Assembly (NCBI RefSeq): GCF_900142215.1
Contig: NZ_FRAC01000008.1
Coordinates: forward strand, 293,028 to 357,027
Source: Anaerocolumna jejuensis DSM 15929
GTDB taxonomy: Bacteria; Bacillota; Clostridia; Lachnospirales; Lachnospiraceae
Reading direction: 5' to 3'
DNA: 64,000 bases
Positions 25,023 to 33,182 of the stretch are shown one piece after another. The notes beneath the pieces were generated by a model. The model was not told the origin of the DNA. It did not search any database and worked only from the letters and a program-made list of their open reading frames with translations. Position numbers and translations under genes: made by a program. Every line of letters begins with the position of its first letter. The stretch's first letter is position 1.

Positions 25023-25932
25023 TGGATACACCTCCAAACTTCCTGTCGTTCTTATAAAAATGCATAAAATATTCTTCTAAGGTCACCGGATTCTCCACAA
25101 AACTTTCCACCTCATAATCCACGATAACAGCAAGGAACTCATTCACATCAGAATCTTCCATCACGATGTCGACCTTTAATTGTTCCTCAGCCATTCTTTC
25201 AAATTCAAACTTTTCATGAAGGAATCTTTTGTAGTCTTCTTTCCCTTTAAATGTAATTTCAACTATTTTCCGCAATCCATGTTTTACTTCGGCTGCCTCA
25301 ACAACTGAGACAATCCTGCCATCCTTTATAATAGCAATCCGGTCACACAGGGCTTCTACTTCCGCGAACATGTGGCTGGACAGCAGTATTGTTTTTCCCC
25401 TTTTCTTTTCCTCCCTTATAAATTCTATAAATTTCTCCTGCATCACCGGATCCAGTCCGCTGGTCGGCTCATCAAGCAGAAGTATCTCCGGGTCATTTAT
25501 AAATGCGGCAATTACTGCAAGCTTTCTTTTTTCACCAATACTCATCCGCTTGACCTTTTGCTGTAAATCAACTTCAAAAATACAGGTCAGTTTTTTTAAG
25601 TTCTCCTGATTTCCGGCTTTTCGAAGTCCCTGCATCATATCGATAAATCCATATCCATTCAGGCCTTCCGGAAGTGTGACCTCTCCCGGAAGATATCCGA
25701 TATTCTCCAGAATCTTCGCATATTCTTTTCTGCAGCCCATCCCCAATATTTTTGCATTTCCTTTTTGGGGAGCTGCAAAGCCCATAAGATGTCTCATTGT
25801 TGTTGACTTTCCTGCTCCATTTGGTCCAAGAAAGCCTAAGGTTTCTCCTTTATTAACTTCAAAGGAAACATCATAGATGCCCCTTCCGTGATCATAATCC
25901 TTTGTCAAATTATTTACTTCGATTACGGCCAT
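25006..25932 (-). CDS. ABC transporter ATP-binding protein
   Basis: This 308-residue ATPase has GPNGAGKST (Walker A), signature KRMSIGEKRKLA and Walker B ILLLDEPTSGLDP, plus a C-terminal ~80-residue extension. Family members serve ABC-2 exporters for lantibiotics, bacitracin or other amphipathic compounds. The start at 25932 is fixed by AGGAGG. The promoter just upstream (25963-25995) carries box B half-sites shared with the lipase-like operon and the two-component system, so the transporter is probably induced by that system. Confidence 0.87.
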   Translation of the reverse strand: MAVIEVNNLTKDYDHGRGIYDVSFEVNKGETLGFLGPNGAGKSTTMRHLMGFAAPQKGNAKILGMGCRKEYAKILENIGYLPGEVTLPEGLNGYGFIDMMQGLRKAGNQENLKKLTCIFEVDLQQKVKRMSIGEKRKLAVIAAFINDPEILLLDEPTSGLDPVMQEKFIEFIREEKKRGKTILLSSHMFAEVEALCDRIAIIKDGRIVSVVEAAEVKHGLRKIVEITFKGKEDYKRFLHEKFEFERMAEEQLKVDIVMEDSDVNEFLAVIVDYEVESFVENPVTLEEYFMHFYKNDRKFGGVSNGKNH

Positions 25933-25962
25933 TTCTTTTCCTCCTTTGTTGTTGATAAACGC

Positions 25963-25995
25963 ATTATATTTGTCCAAAGTAACATGAAGGTAAAC
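25963..25995 (-). promoter_or_regulatory. Promoter with GTTTAC/TGTTAC half-sites (box B, copy 1)
   Basis: On the minus strand GTTTAC (25990-25995) and TGTTAC (25979-25984) lie 11 bp apart, then 10 bp, then TATAAT (25963-25968). The sequence GTTTACNTTNNTGTTACTTT and the 10-bp gap recur exactly at 29726-29758 in front of another operon. The direct-repeat form fits an OmpR-family regulator. Confidence 0.62.
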
Positions 25996-26009
25996 ATGTC
26001 ATGACAAAT

Positions 26010-26765
26010 TTAATCCTTTTTGATGTCAAAATACCCAATGGTACAGAACACGAAAGTACCGACGAGATTAAAGAAAAGGTCACCCATGGTATCATACAGT
26101 CCAATATCCAGATAACCGCCAAGATTATAATTTGTGCCATCTATCGTCACATTGGTAACATCCTTAAGTACAGTCAGAGAATGCTCCTCCTGATTTAATT
26201 TCACCGATTTAATTGTATGTATAATCGTATCCTTCTGCATATCACGATTGCAAAGGCTGTCCATACCAAATTCATAAAATTCCCACATAACACTGATGGT
26301 CATGGATAAGCAAAAAGCAAATACCGCTATGTAAATGGGATTTATGTATGCTTTACTGTCTATCTTTTGCCCGAAAATCAGTTTAACCAGCATAAATCCA
26401 ACGTAAGCACACAGAAATCCGCTTATGGTATGGAGCATGTTATCCCAGAAAGGATATTTTAAATAATAGGAATCTAATTCTCCGAGTATGATTGCCGCAT
26501 ACATAAACACCTGTACACCTGTAATAAATACCGTGGATAGCTCAATTTTTAACTTCCATTCAACCAGCCAGGGTATCATCAATAATATTAAGACCTTTAG
26601 GCAGGCCAATACATGCCTGGTGTCGCCTTGAAAGACAGAAACCAGCATTGCAGCCGCCACAAAGATATTTAATAAGAAACAGATTGCTGCCGACAGCTTT
26701 CCCCCAGGCTTTGCAAGCTGTGCAGACAGAATGTCTTTTATGATATTTGGGTGTGTCCCTTTCAT
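26010..26765 (-). CDS. Membrane protein, DUF2238/YjdF-like
   Basis: This 251-residue protein has about six membrane helices. The segment WDNMLHTISGFLCAYVGFML followed later by MWEFYEFGMD and YDTMGDLFFNLVGT is characteristic of the YjdF (COG3647) family of unknown function; the acidic and histidine residues in helices suggest metal or proton handling. AGGAGGG precedes the ATG. It is 18 bp after the lipid-kinase-like gene. Confidence 0.72.
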   Translation of the reverse strand: MKGTHPNIIKDILSAQLAKPGGKLSAAICFLLNIFVAAAMLVSVFQGDTRHVLACLKVLILLMIPWLVEWKLKIELSTVFITGVQVFMYAAIILGELDSYYLKYPFWDNMLHTISGFLCAYVGFMLVKLIFGQKIDSKAYINPIYIAVFAFCLSMTISVMWEFYEFGMDSLCNRDMQKDTIIHTIKSVKLNQEEHSLTVLKDVTNVTIDGTNYNLGGYLDIGLYDTMGDLFFNLVGTFVFCTIGYFDIKKD

Positions 26766-26782
26766 AATCCCTCCTCTTTTGT

Positions 26783-27712
26783 TTACCTCAAATTTATTTC
26801 ACCATATTCTTTCGCACCTAAGGCAGCAGCTATTGTTATAGCTTCCCTGCAGTTCTTAATACGTACTGTCTGCATTTCTCCGCCGAACTCTCCGTCTATG
26901 CACCAGGGGATTGATTCTTCCGAGATTATGCAAACATTCTTTATAGGAAGGGCCAGTACCAAGCCACTATTATATTTTCCTCTCAATAAATCCTTTATAA
27001 TATTCTGCAAATCCAATATATTGCGGGGCATCTTAATAAAAATGCCTTCAAATTCACCGTCATTCAATAATACATTTTTTCCGGTAATTCCCCGAAAGCC
27101 CCCTACCGAGTAGGAATTTGCCACCATGCCATAGATAAAGTCCTCCGATATGACCTGATCTTCAAATACCAACTCAAGATGATAAGCTTTTATATTTGAT
27201 AATCCCTTTATTCCTTCAACAAAATAGGCCAGCCTCCCCAGCGTATTTTTCAAAGACTGGGAGGTTTGATAAGCCGCCTCCGTAAACAGTCCAAAGGAAA
27301 CGTTGTAGGCAAAATACCTGTCATTCATTAAACCAATATCACAGGAAAACAGGTTTTCATCCAATACTAACCGGGCGGCCTTCAGCATATTCCTCGGAAC
27401 TTTTAAACTATATGCGTAATCATTCATGGTACCCGATGGAATATATCCGATTTTTGGCCTATAGCAGCAACTCATTATTCCGTTGATTACTTCATGCAAG
27501 GTCCCATCTCCGCCGGAGCATAGCACATATTCATACTTCTGGCTCATCAGGCATTCTTTAACAATCGCTTCCGCATCCTGTTTAAATTTTGTGGAGTATA
27601 TGACAACTTCATAATTCTTACTAAGCAATTCAATAATATTGGATAATATCTTTTTTATCTTTCCTTTACCGGCTTGAGGATTATATATAAATAATATCTT
27701 TTTCTTAATCAT
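26783..27712 (-). CDS. Diacylglycerol/lipid kinase family protein (YegS/BmrU-like)
   Basis: This 309-residue protein has the DAGK catalytic motifs: NPQAGKGK near the N-terminus, CSGGDGTLHEVING and the PSGTMNDYAYSL loop. Such enzymes phosphorylate diacylglycerol, phosphatidylglycerol or related lipids using ATP. In an operon with membrane proteins it suggests membrane lipid adjustment, perhaps as part of an envelope stress response. Its end carries the usual CIDGEFG segment. Confidence 0.85.
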   Translation of the reverse strand: MIKKKILFIYNPQAGKGKIKKILSNIIELLSKNYEVVIYSTKFKQDAEAIVKECLMSQKYEYVLCSGGDGTLHEVINGIMSCCYRPKIGYIPSGTMNDYAYSLKVPRNMLKAARLVLDENLFSCDIGLMNDRYFAYNVSFGLFTEAAYQTSQSLKNTLGRLAYFVEGIKGLSNIKAYHLELVFEDQVISEDFIYGMVANSYSVGGFRGITGKNVLLNDGEFEGIFIKMPRNILDLQNIIKDLLRGKYNSGLVLALPIKNVCIISEESIPWCIDGEFGGEMQTVRIKNCREAITIAAALGAKEYGEINLR

Positions 27713-27797
27713 TATTTTATCTAACCCTCCTTAAGTTGCTGATTTTTTAAATTTCATCTGAATGAAATAAATGAGAACATACCATTATGTATTTATT

Positions 27798-28001
27798 TCA
27801 TCTAATCTCTTCATATATATTGCCCTCTTCCCAATAAACTATCATTTTTGAATTATCTTTACGGTAATACCAAAAAGCAAACATGGTTTTCCTGCCCATT
27901 TTATACCCTAGTATTTGATACCGGTTGTATAACCGGCTTATTATTTCCGGGACCGTTACAACCTCCCTGTGTTCCATTATTACCTTTCGCTGCTCATTCA
28001 T
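27798..28001 (-). CDS. Small hypothetical protein
   Basis: This 67-residue protein is rich in aromatic and basic residues (YKMGRKTMFAFWYYRKD) and has a reasonable ribosome site AGAAAGG. It sits between the DUF308-like and lipid-kinase genes with short gaps, so it is probably translated. I recognise no family. Confidence 0.5.
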   Translation of the reverse strand: MNEQRKVIMEHREVVTVPEIISRLYNRYQILGYKMGRKTMFAFWYYRKDNSKMIVYWEEGNIYEEIR

Positions 28002-28027
28002 TTTAGGATACCTTTCTTATCTGCTGT

Positions 28028-28621
28028 CTACTTCTCTCTGCTATCACCTTTGAAAGCTTCATATATTATTTCTGACAAGCCTAAAACAATAATATAAAGC
28101 TCTATTACATTCAGATATTTTTCTATGCTGTAATAAGGAATTCCCAATATCAGAAGCCCTGCAATAATTGAAGTGACAGTCTGTATCCTGGATAATTTCA
28201 CAGCATTTATATTAATAAGCTCTCCCCGCTTTTTCAGATTCGTCTTTAATTTCATAATTCCATATATAAAAATACTGAATCCTAAAATAATATTGATGGA
28301 CAATTTTAAAGCGTTAACATGAACTGCCAGTAAAACAAGCATTAAAACACCTAGAAAATATGCCGTGCTGACATAGAAATTCTTATTTCTGAATTTCGAT
28401 TTTACCTTATAGTGATGTACCAGCCTGATGATTGCAAAAACAAATACGGCAAAGACAAGCCCTGTTCCAATGATCTGAAATCCATCTCCCGGTAAAATAT
28501 ACAACAGCATTCCAAGGGCAATCATAAACATTCCCAGGAAGGATTCCCGTTTACGGAGTAATTCAACTATATTGATATTTTTGACACTATCGAGTATGGT
28601 TTTCATCAGATTATGAAGCAC
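28028..28621 (-). CDS. DUF308-like membrane protein
   Basis: This 197-residue protein has about six hydrophobic helices in pairs (FLGMFMIALGMLLYIL, GTGLVFAVFVFAII, STAYFLGVLMLVLLAV), the repeated helical hairpins of the HdeD/DUF308 family. Its role is unknown; relatives are linked to acid or envelope stress. Its first 16 bp overlap the end of the lipase-like gene. Confidence 0.6.
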   Translation of the reverse strand: MLHNLMKTILDSVKNINIVELLRKRESFLGMFMIALGMLLYILPGDGFQIIGTGLVFAVFVFAIIRLVHHYKVKSKFRNKNFYVSTAYFLGVLMLVLLAVHVNALKLSINIILGFSIFIYGIMKLKTNLKKRGELININAVKLSRIQTVTSIIAGLLILGIPYYSIEKYLNVIELYIIVLGLSEIIYEAFKGDSREK

Positions 28622-29646
28622 CTTTTTGTCTTATGCCCGGAATAAAGAATCTCAATGATAGCATCTTCAATGCTATTCAGACCATTTGTTACTTCTCCTA
28701 TTTCATTTGCTCCCGTGGATTCCATGGCATCAAACACCTGTTTCACAAAAATCTCACGGTGCTCCATGTCCTCCTCTTCAATCCATTTATTCAGTATTTT
28801 ATTTAAATATTGTGCCTGGGGATTTAATTTATCACACAACAGGAATTTCTCCCCTTCGACCTGCCATGAAAATGCATCATGCTGATTTATTCCCTTTTCA
28901 TTGCTCATTACTATTTGATAAGGCACATCCAGCTCAAACAGCATTCCAATTACACAATACTCCGGTACAATTCTGTGAATCCGACTCCTAATACTGCCCA
29001 GCAGTTCCTCCTGCATGATTTCCCTGCAGAAGCCAGGTCCGTCATTATCGTATATTTCAAGAATTTTATTCTGATTATTCCCCTTGCATCTTGCACTGGC
29101 ATAAACAGCAAGGTTACCGCCCTTACTGTGCCCCCCTATTCTATATCCGATATCCTCTTTCCCTATCACATCATTGATATAAGCCATTGCCTCCAGTTGT
29201 GCTTCCGTTTCTTTAAAGCTCATCATAAAGTTTTCACGCCATCCGACAATTGTTTTGTCCGTCCCGCGAAAAGCAATATAAGCAGTACCATCCTCCAGGG
29301 AATATTTAATTGCCGCAAACTGGCAGTTCTTCTTTTTATCATAGATATCCCTGTAATCCGAAATGCTAATATTGCCAAATCTTTTGGAATTGCTGATTAA
29401 ATTTAAGAATTCAGGCTTGATTTCCAATAAGCAATTGGAGGTATAGCCTCTGTCCAGCAGCTCCTCCAGTGCTCTTGAAAGCTGCATTTTATTCCCGCAC
29501 CTGATTTCCGTCCTTATTTTGTAAAAATCAATGTATATCAGCATTGATAGAATTAAATTATCAATATCATTAAAAGGACGTTCCAGCATCGTAAGATCGC
29601 CCCTCCATTTAAGATAATTAATAACAGTTCCCATACACTCATTCAT
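28606..29646 (-). CDS. Mbeg1-like alpha/beta-hydrolase (DUF2974)
   Basis: This 346-residue protein has the lipase nucleophile motif GGHSKGGNLAVYA, in which Lys replaces the residue after Ser, as in the DUF2974/Mbeg1-like family. AFRGTD upstream supplies the oxyanion region. The substrate is unknown; lipid or ester is likely. It is the first gene of an operon of five genes (29646 to 26010) driven by a box-B promoter. The ATG at 29646 is close to AAGGGA; another ATG at 29634 is possible. Confidence 0.78.
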   Translation of the reverse strand: MNECMGTVINYLKWRGDLTMLERPFNDIDNLILSMLIYIDFYKIRTEIRCGNKMQLSRALEELLDRGYTSNCLLEIKPEFLNLISNSKRFGNISISDYRDIYDKKKNCQFAAIKYSLEDGTAYIAFRGTDKTIVGWRENFMMSFKETEAQLEAMAYINDVIGKEDIGYRIGGHSKGGNLAVYASARCKGNNQNKILEIYDNDGPGFCREIMQEELLGSIRSRIHRIVPEYCVIGMLFELDVPYQIVMSNEKGINQHDAFSWQVEGEKFLLCDKLNPQAQYLNKILNKWIEEEDMEHREIFVKQVFDAMESTGANEIGEVTNGLNSIEDAIIEILYSGHKTKRCFII

Positions 29647-29725
29647 TCCCTTCTAATAGTCCCTTCCTCTTTCGTATCTCTCACTCCTTCTAATATTGTT
29701 ATCAAATTCATTTTGCTTCAAACAA

Positions 29726-29758
29726 ATCATAGATTAATAAAGTAACACCAACGTAAAC
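29726..29758 (-). promoter_or_regulatory. Promoter with GTTTAC/TGTTAC half-sites (box B, copy 2)
   Basis: GTTTAC (29753-29758) and TGTTAC (29742-29747) on the minus strand are 11 bp apart, followed after 10 bp by TATGAT (29726-29731). It matches the ABC operon promoter at 25963-25995 in half-sites, phase and spacing. It should drive the lipase-like/DUF308/lipid kinase operon. Confidence 0.62.
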
Positions 29759-29769
29759 AAATAATAAGA

Positions 29770-30078
29770 AAATAAAGAAAGCCCTGGACAGGAAAGCACT
29801 ATCTTTGCTGCATAAAATTCAGTATGACAAACTAATGAATGACCATTTTAAGGTTGATTTTATGAAGCAGAATGCTTTTCTTTTCCGGAACTTTCTTTCA
29901 TTCAATTATGATTCGGGTGTCAGAATGTTATGAATATTGGGATTAATTTATGACGCCTGAATCAATTGTAGTTTTAAACTACGAAAATCTAAGAGTCAGA
30001 AGAGATTTTATAGAATTATTCCAGCTGAATAAATGCGAAACCATCAAATCAGAAACGTTATCTTTCAACATCAAATAG
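29770..30078 (+). pseudogene. Possible decayed coding remnant
   Basis: Two coding-like stretches in the plus sense lack a joint frame: one open from about 29770 to the TGA near 29932 (with HKIQYDKLMNDHF-like residues and no good start), and a 42-codon stretch from ATG 29950 to TAG 30078 (MTPESIVVLNYENLRVRR). Neither has a clear ribosome site. They may be remains of one gene broken by frameshift and stop; I recognise no family. Confidence 0.22.
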
Positions 30079-30105
30079 GATGAAGATAGCTAATTTCGAA
30101 TATTT

Positions 30106-30213
30106 TTAAGAATCCAATACCTCACTATGTTTTGTAAAGTTTTTTCTAACTATCACTGCAATAACACTGAGCAGAGCCAATACCGCTGTAAAAATCGCAA
30201 ACGTTTTTTTCAT
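30106..30213 (-). CDS. 35-residue single-helix membrane peptide
   Basis: A short open frame encodes MKKTFAIF then a long hydrophobic helix (TAVLALLSVIAVIV) and a basic tail RKNFTKHSE. GAAAGGTGAAG precedes the ATG. It follows the histidine kinase gene by 78 bp on the same strand and is probably the third gene of the two-component operon. It could be a small membrane regulator of the kinase or of the ABC transporter; that is inference. Confidence 0.5.
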   Translation of the reverse strand: MKKTFAIFTAVLALLSVIAVIVRKNFTKHSEVLDS

Positions 30214-30291
30214 AATCACTTCACCTTTCTATTACAACTAAATTTTAAAAAGCTTCTTGCTTAATATAAGCCTGTAAAGTAAACTACCGTC

Positions 30292-31359
30292 TTATGATAC
30301 ATTCTTATATCTTTTTAACGGCAGCAATACTGAAAAGGTACTGCCGTTTCCTGGCGCACTCTTTACTGAGATTTTTCCCCCGCATAGCTTAACTATCCTT
30401 TCTACAATAGACAGTCCCAGACCAAACCCTCTAGTTGCATGGGAATCATCACCCTGGTAATATTTTTCAAAGATGTGGTTTACCGTTTCACTGTCCATGC
30501 CGGCACCTGTATCCGATATGTTTACGGTAATATAGTATTTGGCAGGGATTATCCGAATAGTGACTGCCCCGTTCTGCGGAGTAAATTTAATGGCATTATT
30601 GATAAGATTCATCCACAGCTGGCACATCAGCTCCTCATTGCCAAAATACTTTACATTTGGAAGGGCCATATTCAGTGTAATCTGCTTTTTTTCCAATTCT
30701 CTGAATAACAGAATGGTACATTTTTTTATCTGCTCATCAAGGGCAAATCCTTTTTTATCCGTTATTACCTCCTGGGCATCCAGCTTAGACAGGAGTAAGG
30801 TGTTTTGTGAAAGTCCCGCCAGCCTCGCGGATTCATCTGCAATGATTTGAAGATATTGCTTTTTCTCTTCCTCCTCGACGTTCTTATCCAGAAGAAGTTC
30901 GGCAAATCCTTGTATGGATGTTATCGGCGTTTTGAATTCATGGGAAAAATCATTCATAAAATTCTGCATTTCTATTTTTGTATTCTTTAATTCCTTGACC
31001 ATCTTATTAAAGTTATCATAAATTTCTTTATACTCACCTGCATTTTCCAAATCAAGCTCAATATCCAGGTTACCTTCCGCAACATGATTAATGGCATCTG
31101 AAATTTTTTCCATGCGGGTATATAAGCTATTAAGTATTAAATTAATTGTAAACCCTACCACGGAGCCCATAATAGGAATCATGCCCAGCATATATATCGC
31201 ATGATTTCTATCCATATCAAACTCCAAAAAGTTAAGCAGCCCAAATGACATAACCGAACTTATTATTACCACTGCATAGAGCCATGTAACCCAGCGAAAA
31301 ACTCTTATTTTCGAAAAGGAGGTCAGTCCCCTGGATTTCTTCCTGTCTTTCTTCAGCAT
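30292..31359 (-). CDS. Sensor histidine kinase
   Basis: This 355-residue kinase has two N-terminal membrane helices with almost no external loop (YAVVIISSVMSFGLL; MLGMIPIMGSVVGFTINLIL), a HAMP linker, a HisKA box DFSHEFKTPITS and an HATPase domain (NLINNAIKFTP; DTGAGM; RGFGLGLSIV). A short sensory domain is typical of intramembrane-sensing kinases that detect envelope stress, often through an ABC transporter. Its start overlaps the response regulator gene by 7 bp. Confidence 0.92.
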   Translation of the reverse strand: MLKKDRKKSRGLTSFSKIRVFRWVTWLYAVVIISSVMSFGLLNFLEFDMDRNHAIYMLGMIPIMGSVVGFTINLILNSLYTRMEKISDAINHVAEGNLDIELDLENAGEYKEIYDNFNKMVKELKNTKIEMQNFMNDFSHEFKTPITSIQGFAELLLDKNVEEEEKKQYLQIIADESARLAGLSQNTLLLSKLDAQEVITDKKGFALDEQIKKCTILLFRELEKKQITLNMALPNVKYFGNEELMCQLWMNLINNAIKFTPQNGAVTIRIIPAKYYITVNISDTGAGMDSETVNHIFEKYYQGDDSHATRGFGLGLSIVERIVKLCGGKISVKSAPGNGSTFSVLLPLKRYKNVS

Positions 31360-32027
31360 TCGTGTACCTCTGCCTTGTAACCTAAGCCTCTGATAGTGAC
31401 GATATCGAATTCATCATAATCCTCAAATTTATTTCTTATTCGGTTTATATGAGTCTTAATAGTCATCTCGTCACTTTCCGTATCATACCCCCATATTTCA
31501 TCCAGAAGCTGTGACTTTGTAAAAATAATTCCTGGATAGGACAGAAGTTTATAGAGCAGCTCGAACTCTTTTTTCGCCAGTTCTATGGATTCCTTTCCCC
31601 TGCTTGCAGTATACGAAGCAGAATCCAGGGTCAGTCCGCCTACTTTTATCATCTTTTCATTGGCTATGTTAGAGCGTCTTAACAATGCCTTAATCCGCCA
31701 GAGAAGCTCTTCGTAATTAATTGGCTTTGTCATATAATCGTCTGTTCCTGAAGCAAAGCCTGTTCTTTTATCATCAAAAGCATGCATTGCTGTCAACATA
31801 ATAACAGGAATGTTCATACCCGCTTCACGCATTTCTCTGACCATACCATAACCATTTAATACCGGCATCTGTACGTCTGCAATAATTAAGTCAATATGCA
31901 TCCGGTCTAAGACATCAAGTGCCTTCTCTCCATTTTCTGCTTCTGCCACCGTATAATAAGGACTCAGCCTGGCACTGGTGAGAATCCTTGTATTTTTATC
32001 GTCTTCCACTATAAGTATCACAGCCAA
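31353..32027 (-). CDS. OmpR/PhoB-family response regulator
   Basis: This 224-residue regulator has a receiver domain (EDD near residues 8-10, phospho-acceptor Asp51, conserved Lys in YMTKPI) and a C-terminal winged helix (KKEFELLYKLLSYPG; RGLGYKAEVHE). OmpR-type proteins bind tandem half-sites at 10-11 bp period. Its own upstream region carries both such patterns found in this window (32068-32095 and 32170-32222), pointing to autoregulation and control of neighbouring operons. Confidence 0.93.
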   Translation of the reverse strand: MAVILIVEDDKNTRILTSARLSPYYTVAEAENGEKALDVLDRMHIDLIIADVQMPVLNGYGMVREMREAGMNIPVIMLTAMHAFDDKRTGFASGTDDYMTKPINYEELLWRIKALLRRSNIANEKMIKVGGLTLDSASYTASRGKESIELAKKEFELLYKLLSYPGIIFTKSQLLDEIWGYDTESDEMTIKTHINRIRNKFEDYDEFDIVTIRGLGYKAEVHEC

Positions 32028-32067
32028 AATATATTTGCCTCCTACTATTTATTTCATTTTAATATTA

Positions 32068-32095
32068 ACAACAGCAAGGTAAACTGCATGTAAAC
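32068..32095 (-). promoter_or_regulatory. Box B half-sites in front of the two-component genes (copy 3)
   Basis: On the minus strand GTTTAC (32090-32095), GTTTAC (32079-32084) and TGTTGT (32068-32073) follow at 11-bp period. A TAAAAT element lies at 32056-32061, 6 bp from the last half-site, so the -10 distance differs from the two other box-B promoters by 4 bp. It is only ~40 bp upstream of the response regulator start. Confidence 0.55.
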
Positions 32096-32169
32096 TTTTG
32101 ATGGTTATCAATGAAATCCATGAGATATTTCTTTTCAGAGCATATATTTACTGCAAGCTCTACCTTAGC

Positions 32170-32222
32170 ATTTTACCTCTTTAATATTCCTCCGTGTTAA
32201 TCCAATGTTAAACTTTTGTTAA
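32170..32222 (-). promoter_or_regulatory. Promoter with three TTAACA half-sites (box A, copy 3)
   Basis: TTAACA at 32217-32222, 32206-32211 and 32195-32200 on the minus strand, 11 bp apart, then 19 bp, then TAAAAT (32170-32175). It is the cleanest of three identical layouts. It would transcribe the two-component operon with a leader of about 135 nt that passes through the box-B half-sites. Confidence 0.68.
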
Positions 32223-32271
32223 TGTGAAGATTTCCAGGAATTAAATGCTTTTCTCCACAGATGATAAATAG

Positions 32272-32320
32272 AAATAAAATAAGGCCGGATATATCATTCT
32301 TAAAATGATAAAATCCGACC
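32272..32320 (-). terminator. Second hairpin downstream of rpmF
   Basis: GGCCGGATATATCATT (32283-32298) pairs with 32304-32320 with few mismatches, followed on the minus strand by an AT-rich T-run (32272-32282). It stands behind the first rpmF terminator as a backup and shields the two-component promoter from read-through. Confidence 0.55.
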
Positions 32321-32358
32321 ATTATATAAGTATAGTAATTGCATTTGGTGTAAATCAC

Positions 32359-32394
32359 AAAAAAATAAGGCCCCCGGAATACCGGGAACCTTAT
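32359..32394 (-). terminator. Intrinsic terminator of the DUF177-rpmF operon
   Basis: On the minus strand a stem of ATAAGG-N2-CCCGG with its complement is followed by seven T (32359-32365), only 8 bases past the rpmF stop. This is a strong rho-independent terminator. Confidence 0.8.
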
Positions 32395-32401
32395 ATTATC
32401 A

Positions 32402-32587
32402 TTACTGTTCTACAGAAATGATTTCTTTCTTGTTATAAGAACCACAAGCTTTGCAAACTCTGTGAGGCATCATTAATTCACCGCACTTGCTGCACTTTAC
32501 TAAATTAGGTGCAGACATTTTCCAGTTTGCCCTACGGCTGTCTCTTCTCGCTTTGGAATGTTTATTCTTCGGACAGATAGCTCCCAT
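32402..32587 (-). CDS. rpmF: 50S ribosomal protein L32
   Basis: This 61-residue basic protein starts MGAICPKNKHSKARRDSRRANW and has two CxxC pairs (CSKCGE, CKACGS), the zinc-binding form of bL32. It is part of the large ribosomal subunit. It follows the DUF177 gene by 2 bp, the usual bacterial pairing. Confidence 0.97.
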   Translation of the reverse strand: MGAICPKNKHSKARRDSRRANWKMSAPNLVKCSKCGELMMPHRVCKACGSYNKKEIISVEQ

Positions 32588-32589
32588 GA

Positions 32590-33117
32590 TTACACCTCCT
32601 TAAAATTATTGAATATATCTTGGATAACTGACATTCTGGGGTCGAGTGCCTGCTTTTCACAAGAACAGTCACCTTTATTCAAATCAGCACCGCATATCTT
32701 GCAAAATCCTTTACAATTCTCGTCGCACAGAACCTTCATGGGAAAGTCTACTAATATTTCGTCATAGACCAGTAAATCTACATCCAGATTATATCCACTA
32801 ATATAGTTTGTTTCATCCAATTCCTTAATACGTTCCTCCGAATCCTTCATCAAATCCAATTCCTTGGAAAATTCCAGATTAAAAGAGGTTTTTACGTCTT
32901 TAAGGCATCTGTTGCACGGAATTAAAAGAGAGGCCTTTATATTGCCTTCCAGCTTTATTCTCCGGTCACCTAAATGGGTTAACTTCAAGTCTACCGGCTC
33001 CTTTTCTGCAAAAGGATAGCACAAGCCTTCCATACAAAACTCCTCTGCTTCGATGGGAGCTTGTATGGAAACGACATTGCCTTTGATAGACATAATCTCG
33101 GACAAATTAATAAGCAT
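32590..33117 (-). CDS. DUF177 (YceD) protein
   Basis: This 175-residue protein is the YceD/DUF177 partner found upstream of rpmF; family members help 23S rRNA maturation. The C-terminus carries cysteine pairs (CDENCKGFCKICGADLNKGDCSCE), and IPCNRCLKD lies mid-protein. It has a consensus promoter upstream at 33154-33182. Confidence 0.9.
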   Translation of the reverse strand: MLINLSEIMSIKGNVVSIQAPIEAEEFCMEGLCYPFAEKEPVDLKLTHLGDRRIKLEGNIKASLLIPCNRCLKDVKTSFNLEFSKELDLMKDSEERIKELDETNYISGYNLDVDLLVYDEILVDFPMKVLCDENCKGFCKICGADLNKGDCSCEKQALDPRMSVIQDIFNNFKEV

Positions 33118-33153
33118 AACAATCTCCTATCATCAAAAATTCGCACTGTTACT

Positions 33154-33182
33154 ATTATAATCAGTGGTATAAACTTTGTCAA
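33154..33182 (-). promoter_or_regulatory. Consensus sigma-A promoter of the DUF177-rpmF operon
   Basis: TTGACA (33177-33182), a 17-bp spacer and TATAAT (33154-33159) on the minus strand form a perfect housekeeping promoter, 37 bp before the DUF177 start. Confidence 0.88.

Noticed and set aside
28686..29400. Plus-strand open frames opposite the lipase-like gene
   Set aside because: They are antisense shadows without ribosome sites; the minus-strand gene has a clear family motif.
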